Shown in pieces: positions 52,618-61,679 of a stretch of DNA of 64,000 bases (within the stretch, counting starts at the first letter, position 1; the number at the start of each line of letters is the position of its first letter). The stretch covers positions 1,798,001-1,862,000 of the forward strand of contig JACZZP010000008.1 in the NCBI GenBank assembly GCA_015183035.1, in the 5' to 3' direction. Made by a program: the position numbers and the translations under genes. The DNA is from Meloidogyne chitwoodi. Taxonomy: Eukaryota > Nematoda > Chromadorea > Rhabditida > Meloidogynidae. Below the pieces are notes generated by a model that saw nothing but the letters and a program-made list of their open reading frames with translations, was not told the origin of the DNA and made no database searches.

Positions 52618-53322
52618 TCACTTTTTACCATTGCAACAAATAATAAATAAAAGAATTGCCACAATCAAAATAATTAAAACAACAGCCAAAGAAACACAAA
52701 AAGCAATCCAACGTGGAACTAAAATATTATCAGCCACAACACGAATATCATCTTTATCAGCCTTTTCATTAATCAAAATAATTAATGTTTGTTTCTCAAT
52801 ATTTGTGAGATTCTTCCAACCACAAGGATTAGATTTGTCCAAATTAACGTTTGATGATAATTCGATTGTTGTAGTATTATCATTAAAATTATTATTAGTC
52901 TAGAAAATAATTATTATATTTTTTTTTAATTAAAATAAAACCATATTGGCGATTCCAGACTCATTAATAATCTTTTTAATTTCTTCAAATGAGGTATCCG
53001 ATGAAATGGATGAATTGACAAATTGATGAATCTTTTATAAAATAAATTATATTTTTAAAAATGAACTTTGTAAAAATTATTTAAAGTTTTTAAATAAAAA
53101 AACATTTATAATATTAAAAAAAATTACATAATTATCCATAGCAATGCCAGTAGAACTCATAAAATTATTTTTTGTTGTGTTGTTAACTTCTTTGGTATTA
53201 TTTTCATAATTTGTTTCTTCAGTTGTTGGCAAGGCAATATTTAAACAAAAACATAATTTCACACAAAACATAAAAACAAATGCAACAATAGAAATGTTGT
53301 TGATATTTTTAATAAAAAACAT
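52618..53322 (-). CDS. Small type I membrane protein, hypothetical
   Basis: Three exons (53322 to about 53128, about 53033-52942, about 52900-52618) in one frame give about 190 residues. The N-terminal hydrophobic segment (ISIVAFVFMFCVKLCFC) looks like a signal peptide. The ectodomain is short and Asn/Thr rich with several NXT/NXS sites (NNTKEVNNTTKN, NMTNNN, NSS). A C-terminal helix (WIAFCVSLAVVLIILIVAILLF) is followed by CCNGKK. Acidic-polar ectodomain segments (SSDTSFEEIKKIINESG, TNIEKQTLIILINEKADK) show no known fold. I do not recognise a family. Confidence 0.6.
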
Positions 53323-53643
53323 TTTTTATAGAGAAGAAGATTTTGTTGTTTTATATTTAAATTTAAAAGACAAAGTTAGAGACGCAGATATTAATGCTTT
53401 TATAGTAAAAAATTTTATAAGCAGGCGCAATTTTTGTTAACATTTTAGGTGTTTATTAGATTTTTTATTTATAAAAACAGAATAGAAAATTAATTAAGTG
53501 AAAATATTAGTCATTCCCTATTTTTATGTATATTAAATAATAATTTTTAAATATTTATTTGTTTAAAAAATGTGAAATTAAAAAATTTGAAAAAAATAAA
53601 ATATATTCAACATTAAATAATATTTTTTAAAAATATTATCATT
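53323..53643. other. Intergenic AT-rich DNA
   Basis: 320 bp between the desaturase stop and the start of the small membrane protein. No feature seen. Confidence 0.5.
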
Positions 53644-55506
53644 TTAATTTTCTTTTTTGGTCATCTTTATTTGTTCATTATTCCGAACAGATGAACGATA
53701 TTTAAGTAAACCACTACCTTTGCCAACAAGACAATCCAATTTAATATTTAACCTTTTTTAAATAATTATAATTAATTTATAAGTAATTGAATTATATTTG
53801 TTTTAAAATAAACATTGCGGAAAAACAATGTATTTCTATTTTAAAATAAACTTTCCGGAAAAACAATGTATTTTAATAAAATAGTAATTTATTAATAATA
53901 ATTTTCCGGAAAACATTTAAACATATTAAAAAATAATTAAAAAATTACCACAAAAATTTAATTAAAAAGTCATAAGCACTTTTATGTTTATATGTCCCAG
54001 GATATTTTTGTAAAACATTTTTAATTGCCTTTGTAGCTTTGGGTAAATTGTAATGAGGAATTTTTGTAAAAAAGAAATGATGGGCAACATGACCTGAAAA
54101 TATATTAAATTAATTAAATTATTTATTTAAAAATAATAACCATCAGTTATATGATGTAATGCTTTATCAATTCCAAAACCAAAAGCTAAAAAATTAAAAT
54201 TAAATAAATAAATAATTTAAATAAACATCTATCAACAGTTTGTAACTGTCCACGCATAAATGCCCATGTTCCCTCTTCGTAAACTTCAATTTCCTCGTCT
54301 TGATGTTGTAAATAAGTAATTATAACCATCCAAAAACCTAAAAATTAAAATAAATTTTATTTTAAATTATTGGAAAAATTAAAATAAATTTATATAAAAT
54401 ATTTATATTAAAATAAATTAAATAAAAACACACAACTTGGAACATTAAAGGTACATAATAATATTTAAAAAATATCCATAAATTATAATTTAAAAAGTAG
54501 AGAATAATCTAAATAATTAAAAATTAAAAAAATAATTTTAATTTACGAAAGAACAAAAAAAGCAAGCAAATACACTTATAACACATTTAATTCGATCAGT
54601 ATTATTATCAAATAATTTAGACCAAGGCCAAAAATGTGAACCATCGGGAAGTCCAGCAATTGTATATATTGGGTTCCATCTGTTATTTTATTTATTTTAA
54701 AAATAAATTTAAAATAATATAAACCTAACAAGTCCAGAAAATGGCATTTTAGAAAAATGTTTACTTATCCAATTACTTGATTCATATTCTTCTTCAGTCA
54801 CCCAAGGATGTCCTTTATCCTTACAAATAATAAAAATATTTTAATTTTAATTTAAAATAATTATTTAACCTTATCTAAATGTGCCGTATATTGGTGATGC
54901 TGTCTATGAGACTTTTGCCAAGGCCAAAAGGGAACATAAAAAAAAGAAAAAAATATTTAAATTAAAATAATAAATTAAATAAAACCATAATACTAGCATG
55001 TGCAATATGACCGAATAAATCATTAATCCAATTATAAGAAGAAAAAGTTCCATGTCCACAATCATGTCCAATGCAAAATAAAGAGGATAAATACATACCT
55101 AAAACCCAATACCTAAAAATTAATTTTTAAAAAAATTAAAAAATAAATTAAAAAATACCAAAGCAAAAGTCCAACAATTCCAAATATATTTTCAATAATT
55201 CCAACAATCATATAAAGACCAAAAATAATTATAAAATCAAGAATTAAGTAAGAAATTGAACGAATTAAAGGCTAAAAATTAATTTTAAAAAATAAAAAAT
55301 TAAAAAAATACTCTCTCAAAACATTCTGCCGGCACGGACATTCTAAGTTCCTCAACGTTAGGAAAAACAGATTTAGCCCCGTTGCTGATAGATTCAGAAA
55401 TATTGAGATCAGATTCAGAAATGCCAAAAACATTAACCACATTGCTAGATAATTGTTTTCCATTTTTTGAATTTTCAATTAATGTAGCAGAAGAAAATGA
55501 AGTCAT
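53644..55506 (-). CDS. Fatty acid desaturase, delta-12/omega-3 (FAT-1/FAT-2) type
   Basis: Membrane di-iron desaturase, acting in the ER on acyl chains to make polyunsaturated fatty acids. The pre-domain VEELRMSVPAECFER is typical. The three histidine boxes are present: HDCGHGTFS, HRQHHQYT and HVAHHFF. GLPDGSHFWPWSKLFD and HYNLPKATKAIKNVL with YPGTYKHKSAYDF match the animal delta-12/omega-3 branch. Hydrophobic spans (YLILDFIIIFGLYMIVGI, FGIVGLLLWYWVLGMYLSS) precede box 1. About nine exons. The final exon encodes a basic tail (KYRSSVRNNEQIKMTKKEN), not an obvious KKXX retrieval signal. Whether it is delta-12 or omega-3 cannot be told by reading. One intron (53775-53950) holds TTTCCGGAAAAACAATGT repeats. 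Confidence 0.88.
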
Positions 55507-55545
55507 TCAATTAATAATTTAGGAGATTTTAAACAACTAAAAAAA
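55507..55545 (-). promoter_or_regulatory. Possible trans-splice acceptor for the desaturase gene
   Basis: On the minus strand TATTTTTTTAG ends at 55537, 30 bases before the ATG, with no upstream exon visible. Confidence 0.4.
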
Positions 55546-56039
55546 TATTTATTAAAAAAAATATTAAAGGGATAGAGTAGTGATTAAAGGAAGTGACTAT
55601 TAGACAAAAAAATATTTAAAAAAATAAATTATTAAAAGATCAAATTCCTCCTAAATTTAATAAAAGAAAAATAAATAAATAGGTAAATAAACTACTCTAT
55701 CTAATTAATTTGTTAAAATAATAATAAAATATTAATTAATTAATTACCTGTTTTCTTCTTCTCTTTCCTCAACTTAAACAAATGCAAACAAAAAATATAA
55801 TTATCGAATGATTTAATAAAATCGAATGATGTCGTTAAAAGCCAAAAATGTACTAAAACAACAAATAAAAATAAAATATATTAAACTTTAATTTTTAAAA
55901 TTAATAAAAATAATAATAATTATATTTAAAAAAATATATTTATTAAAAAATATTTAAATTAAAAAATAACAATTTTACGACAATTATAGGTATGAATCAA
56001 CAAGTTATTTAAAATTAAATTTAGAATTATATATATTAT

Positions 56040-56596
56040 GGTACTTGTACCCCTATCTTCCCCCCACCCTTTTTCAATGCCGCGCCTTTTTTTTATGCGC
56101 CGAAAAAATATTCTGGACTGCCTTGCTTGAAAGTACCCCAAGAAAATTTTGATGTGTAAATATGTATACATTTATAAATTAATAAAAAATAAATAAAAGA
56201 ACAGAAAGTAAAAAGGAGGCATAAATGTGTTAATCCCATTCAAAATAGCATCAAAAACAGAATCCGGTCCCACATTTCTCACAGTTACGCTCTTGATGCA
56301 AAATCCCACGTTGTTGAAAAATCTAATGCTTCCTAATTCATGATCACCGGATCCAAGTTCATTAATATTACGTATTAATTGATCATGGTTCATTTTTATA
56401 ATGTTTTTAATTTTTTACAAATTATGGCACAAATTAAAAGTAACGCTATCATTTAAAATTCAAATTTACCACGCCTTTACACATCAAAATTTTCTTGGGG
56501 CACTTTCAAGCAAGGCAGTCCAGAATATTTTTTCGGCGCATAAAAAAAAGGCGCGGCATTGAAAAAGGGTGGGGGGAAGATAGGGGTACAAGTACC
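56040..56596. mobile_element. 557-bp MITE with 8-bp target duplication and internal ORF
   Basis: Terminal inverted repeats of about 120 bp, nearly identical, starting GGTACTTGTACCCCTATCTT and including GCGCCGAAAAAATATTCTGG and GAAAATTTTGATGTGTAA. Flanking direct repeat TATATTAT (56032-56039 and 56597-56604). The first seven bases GGTACTT match the MITE at 9682-9959, which also has an 8-bp duplication, so the two probably use the same transposase. The core holds a 73-codon open frame, described separately. Confidence 0.88.
56172..56393 (-). CDS. Short ORF inside a MITE, possibly captured fragment
   Basis: 73 codons starting MNHDQLIRNINELGSGDHEL, with a mixed, protein-like composition (FFNNVGFCIKSVTVRNVGPD, VFDAILNGINTFMPP) and a hydrophobic C-terminus. 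It fills most of the non-repeat core of the element, and its composition is less AT-biased than the surroundings. It may be a captured exon or a remnant of the parent transposon. No family recognised; it may not be expressed. Confidence 0.3.
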   Translation of the reverse strand: MNHDQLIRNINELGSGDHELGSIRFFNNVGFCIKSVTVRNVGPDSVFDAILNGINTFMPPFYFLFFYLFFINL

Positions 56597-56650
56597 TATA
56601 TTATATTTAAAAATAATTAAAAATAAATTTAATCATTTATTAATAACAAT

Positions 56651-57561
56651 TTAATAAAAAGTACGTCGCTTCTGTTGCCGGCGAAGCCATTCTTTACTGA
56701 AAATTAATTTTTTTTTAATAATATTGTAAATTGTAATTTTTAAATATTCACAAATCAGAATTGTAAAATTAAATTATTCTGATTTAAATGTGTTTTCTTT
56801 TCAGAATAAATAAACTTTAATTGTTGGATAATTCAGAATTGTAAAACTTTTTCAGAATTGTAAAAAACAAGTTTATTTATTAAAACAATGTTCTGAAATT
56901 GTAAAACACATTTATTCTGAATAAATTATTCTATAAAAACACAAAACCAGAAATTAAATAAAATAACCGTTTATTCCTCTCATTTCTCTGCTCATATGAG
57001 ATAACTATCTGATTAAAAATAGCTCTAGTATTCTCATCTGCTTTTGGAAACAGAAATAATTCTCCATTAACACAAATTTTGAGAAACACACGTCCTTTCA
57101 TATAATCAGATTTAAGAAACTCATAAAGTGAAAAATAGCCAAATGAACGAGCACGTTCTGAAGGATTATATCCATAAAAGAAACTAAAAAATTAATAAAA
57201 AAAATATTTTCTAAAATTTTATTAAAATATTAAACCTAAAATCAGAGATGAATGCACTCAAAGAAGAAAATCCTTGTGGAGCAGTCTAAATAAAAAAATC
57301 TAAATTTTATTTTCTAAAAATTACAATTTAAAAAATTTATCAAAAAACACTATTTTTAAATTCCCAATAAAAAATGTGCAAACCTACAAGAAGAGTTTGA
57401 GATATTTTATCTCGAAAATCATTTAATCGGCCAGTTAGCAATTTTTGTGCTCTATCAAAATAATTATTGTCATTTAAATTATTGCTATTTAATGAAATAT
57501 TTGATCCCGTAGAAGTCATTGTAGTTGACGAAAAATTAAAAGAATTTGAAGAAATTGACAT
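56651..57561 (-). CDS. Possible LOTUS/OST-HTH domain protein
   Basis: Four exons in consistent phase give about 150 residues. A Ser/Asn-rich N-terminus is followed by LLTGRLNDFRDKISQTLLTA, APQGFSSLSAFISDF, YGYNPSERARSFGYFSLYEF and VNGELLLFPKADENTR. The layout (helix, then a SSLSAFISDF helix, then the phrase GYFSLYEFL) resembles the winged-helix LOTUS domain of germ-granule proteins, which bind Vasa-type helicases or G-rich RNA. This is a pattern judgement only. The C-terminus is very basic (RNERNKRKEWLRRQQKRRTFY). The last intron (56702-56965) contains inverted TCAGAATT repeats. Confidence 0.45.
56750..56940. repeat. TCAGAATTGTAAAA repeats in an intron
   Basis: At least five copies of TCAGAATTGTAAAA or its complement, in both orientations, inside the last intron of the preceding gene. 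Same core word as the array at 6562-6738. Confidence 0.6.
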
Positions 57562-58183
57562 AATACAATTTGTTTAATTTTAATAAAAAATATATATAAA
57601 TTTAAGATACCTAAATATATTAAAAAAAATAAAATTAAAAAAATATATAAGTAATTCAAAAAAATAAATATAATAATTAAATTTAATTAAAAAAATAAAA
57701 TAAAACATTTTGATCCAACAGTTTAATTTTATCCAAGAAATATAAATAAATATATATTTTTTAAATAAATTATAAAATTAATTTATATAATAAACATAAA
57801 GTATAATTCTAGAAATATTTAAAAGGTTAACATACTGAAAGGGGACAGATTTTTTATTTTAACAGATACAAGACACATAAAATTAGAAAATTACCAGTTT
57901 TGTAAAAAAATATTATTCTTTGGTCAAACGAAAAAATTAACTTAGTTCAGTGCTATCAAAAATGAAATTTTGTAATTCACTTAGCTTCCTTATAATTCAT
58001 TTTTTGAAAGAGTACCATTCAGAAAAAAAATAAATAAAATCTAATCTATCAAATAAATATAATATTTACCAAATAATCCCCAACCATGTATAACAAATTA
58101 TCCAAAAAATAAACATATATAAAAAAAATTTTTTCAAATCAACAAAATTTTAAAAATAAATAAACCTCTTTTTCAAATTATTT
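57562..58183. other. Intergenic AT-rich DNA
   Basis: 620 bp between two minus-strand genes. No coding exon, repeat or structured element was recognised. Confidence 0.5.
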
Positions 58184-59516
58184 TTATTTATCCTTCTTTC
58201 GATTTTGCTTTTTCTTTGCAATGCGTACATTATCAAATTTAACAGCAAACATCCAACCAATTACTGGACAAAACCAGTAAATAATCTTTAAATATATTTT
58301 TTTAATTTTAATTATTTAAAGAAAAAAGAAAAACCATAAACCATTGAAGGTCTAATCCAGAACATCCCATTAAACGAGAAGAGGCAATAACAGGATTTAA
58401 TCCAGGAATTCCTACATAAACAAGTGCTGAAATTAAAATATTTATTTTTACAAAAATTAAAAAAAAGAGCAAACAAAATGTTAAAAAGCCAGAAATAATA
58501 AATGGAAGAAGACGAGTTTTTAAAATATAAGGCATTCTATGTATGGCAAAGCGAAGAATAAAAGTACATAAAAGTTCGTTAATAAATACATAATTAAATG
58601 GTACCTAAAATTTAAAATATTTTTATTTAAAAAAGACGAGTTTTTATAAAAAATCAATTTTTTAACAGGAATGTTCTTAAAGAATCTCTAGTTTCACTTT
58701 CAGAGTTCAAAAAAACTCTAAAATAATTTTAAAAAATTACTTTGTAACTAATTGTACAAGGAAGGCGTTCAAATAGTTGAAGATGATCTGTTGAATAAGA
58801 TAAAGAATAATACCAAAGAGAATTTGCAAGACGAAAAGCAGAATATCCACCAATAGTTTGAGCAAATAAAAGTGACAAAAAATGATCGGAACTAAATATT
58901 ATATATTTTTAAAAATTAAAAAAAAATAACCCAATTTTTCCAGTAAAAAATTGTTCAATAACAGGAAGTGGATTTACAAATGCCCCTCTGTTAAGCAAAC
59001 TTCCAGTGAGCAAGAGTGATGAAACAGTAAAGAAAAAGGCAATTGGTCCATAATGTTTTATTATTATAGCTAAAATAAAAATTAAAAAATTATTTAAAAA
59101 AATAATGCATTCTCTTAATTTATAACATAAAATCATTCGTTGCGGACAAATTTAAAATTGCAGAAAAAAGCATTTTGATTTTTAAATTTCTTAAAAATAA
59201 TATTTATTTTTAGTTTTGTATTGAAATTATACACTGAAAAAATTATTTTTTCAATTTATTTGCATTATTAAAATATCGTCCGCAAAAATTAAACATATTT
59301 AAAGAAAAACCCCTTACAATTTTCATAAACACAAGTACACATTTGTGCAGTTCCAATTAATTCAATTAGAATAATATAAATAAGTGAAGATTTCTTAAAT
59401 ATAAGTCCAACAAGTTTTCGTGTAATTTCAGCAAAAAAGAAAACAAAAGCATAATAAGAAATGGCAATTATTGCTGGAAGAAGTGTTTCAACGTTAAAAT
59501 TATTTATAACAACCAT
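58184..59516 (-). CDS. Aquaporin-11-like (superaquaporin) channel
   Basis: Six exons give about 290 residues with hydrophobic spans spaced as in the aquaporin fold. The first half has TVSSLLLTGSLLNRGAFVNPLP, where NPL stands in place of the usual NPA loop. The second half has GIPGLNPVIASSRLMGCSGL, with NPV as the second loop, followed by WFCPVIGWMFAVKF. Degenerate NPX loops, the phrase FAQTIGGYSAFRL and the Leu/Asp/His motif DHLQLFERLPC are typical of the AQP11/12 subfamily, which resides mostly in the ER or intracellular membranes and conducts water, glycerol or peroxide. The C-terminus is very basic (KKKQNRKKDK). The first intron is about 250 bp; others are short. Confidence 0.82.
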
Positions 59517-59722
59517 TTTCTGCTGAATTTTATAATGACAAATTTAAGCATATACCTATTTCGTAATTAAATATTCTCATTTAAAATAAGCTCGAAAAAA
59601 CGATTAAATTAAAAACATCTATCAAGGCACCATTTACTGAGATCACAAACAGTATATATAATTAGAATTTAATAAATACTATGTCAATAGAAATTTTTTT
59701 ACTCTTCCTTCTTAGACGATCT

Positions 59723-60851
59723 TCAATAGTGCTTCCCCTGATTTGTCAATGTTCGATAAGTAGCCACGCCCAGTTTCTGCTGCAAAACACTTACTGCATC
59801 ACGAAGTTCTGCCAAATTAAGACGATCACGATCCCCCAATTTCTTCTTAAGAGTCTCGCAACATTCCTTGACATCTCTCAACTTAAATTGAAAAAATTTT
59901 CACTCAATATTATTCAAATAAGTTAACCTCATTCTCATTTAACTGATTTGCAATTTCAGCAATCTTAGATTCAGTATCGTGTAATACCGACTCTGCGAGA
60001 TTGATTGCATCAGCAGTTAACACTTGATCCCTAGAAGAGTCACCTGACGATTAATTACAATTAAATTTTTAAATTTAGGCAAATACAAAACCTTGCTGTT
60101 CTTTTACAATTCCCGACGCAGAAACGCTATGATTGCCACCAGTAGTAAGCAGATAACTAACCAAACAAATAATAACAGCAGAAAGCGTACTTAAAACTGT
60201 AGCAGACCAAAACATTCCAGTATCGAGTTTCGCAACCTTTATAGACAAATCCGAAACCTTTGAAGACAAGTTCTTATCAATCTCCGAAACCTTTGAAGAC
60301 AACTTCTCAACCTTTGAAGACAACTTCTCAATCTTTAAGTCAATAGCCAGTAAGAGTTCCTTTAAAGAAAAGGACACCTTTGTCGTATCCTAAATAACAT
60401 TGAACATAACAATAAAATATTAAAAAACCTCATCCTTCTTATCGTTAGATCCAAAATTTGAATTAAATCTAGTGGATTGAACGATGACACGAACTTTAAG
60501 ACCATGGAACCCATCAAATTGACTAACAACCTTAGTGGCTTGACGATGGGAGTCATTAAAGTAAGCAGGAACCATGATGACAACATTCGGGGAAGTTGTA
60601 CCGAAATAACCTTTAACAGTCTTGGAGGCAACAGCCGAAGTAATACGAGAATCTTCATTTTCGAGAAACTAAATTTTACAAAACTAATCGTTATAAAACG
60701 TTAAAATAAACCTTAGCCTGTTTCCCTTCCAAAATAGCAACGCAAGAGTTACTTCGGATTACAACAGTGCTAAAAGAAAAATAAGTGAATTAGTGTATGA
60801 GTGAAGCAACTTGAATCGATTTGCAGTCGCCAAACGGAAAACTTTCATCAT
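59723..60851 (-). CDS. Chimeric protein: mitochondrial HSP70 pieces around a coiled coil and TM segment
   Basis: Six exons in one frame, about 304 residues (normal mitochondrial HSP70 is about 650). Order: presequence-like MMKVFRLATANRF; NSCVAILEGKQAK, which matches the mtHSP70 N-terminus but lacks the DLGTT phosphate loop before NS; LENEDSRITS; then NVVIMVPAYFNDSHRQATK, the VPAYFNDSQRQATK block; then degenerate sequence. A coiled coil (residues about 120-165, KLSSKVEKLSSKVSEIDKN) and one hydrophobic span (VLSTLSAVIICLVSYLL) follow, with no counterpart in HSP70. The C-terminal 90 residues return to the mtHSP70 lid (AINLAESVLHDTESKIAEI, LRDAVSVLQQKLG). ATPase and peptide-binding functions must be lost. 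All introns are 40-50 bp with good signals and no stop interrupts the frame. Codon use is richer in C-ending codons than the neighbours. Confidence 0.75.
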
Positions 60852-60880
60852 AGTTTAAAAATATTTTTTAGTCTAAAAAT
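60852..60880 (-). promoter_or_regulatory. Possible trans-splice acceptor for the HSP70 chimera
   Basis: On the minus strand TTTCATTTTTAG ends at 60873, 21 bases before the first ATG, as expected for spliced-leader addition. Confidence 0.4.
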
Positions 60881-61679
60881 GAAAAAATATAAGAAATGAA
60901 AAAATAACTCAAAATTTTCATTTATAAGCAGTCAATATTTGTCAAATCTCTGCTACTCTCTAATTCAATGATATTTTTTCTGGAACAGTTCAGTGCTGAA
61001 AGGACGATTTGTAACGAAAACCGTAATTAAAAAAAATTTTCTTCTAGAATGTTTTTCAAAATTTTACAAATATTTTTCATTATTACTAAACTTTAGTTAT
61101 TTAAAGTATGATGCTTACTATGTTGCATCAGCAAATGGATTTCAATAAATATTAAAACTGTTTATGGAATATCAAAAATACATGTTTTTTAAAGATTAAA
61201 TTAAGTTTTCTTTTGATGTCACAAGAAGATCGCTTGTAATTTCCACAAAATTTCGTTGATTTATCTCCGCAGTATGTGCTTCTATATTATTACTCAAAAT
61301 CTTTGCTTACATACGCATTTAAAAAATTATATACTTGATAATTATTGATATAAATTCCTATATAAAATAGAAAAAAACACCAGATTTACGTATTTATTAG
61401 TCAAAAACAAAGTGCTACCCTATTTTATTAATCAAACAAATTCCTTAAAAAAAGCACTTCTCCAATTAAGAAGTTATATCTTCACTTTCATAACATATGT
61501 AGAAAAATAACAAACAATAATAATTATAAAATTAAATATTTATTTACTGAAAAAATAATATTCAAAAATTGCCAATTAAAAATAATAAGGCAAAAAAAGG
61601 AATTTAACATAAAACAAAATTAAAAAATATCTTTAAAAATAAAAATATAAGAAAAAAAACAAAATTATGATTGTATCTT
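60880..61679. other. Intergenic DNA
   Basis: 800 bp between two minus-strand genes. It is less A/T-extreme than elsewhere (for example CTGGAACAGTTCAGTGCTGA at about 60980), which may be old transposon or gene debris, but no open frame or inverted repeat was recognised. Confidence 0.45.

Larger units (their letters stand above)
55507..56650. other. Intergenic region with a MITE
   Basis: 1.1 kb upstream of the desaturase gene. The half nearest the desaturase is low-complexity AT DNA; the rest is the inverted-repeat element at 56040-56596. Confidence 0.5.
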
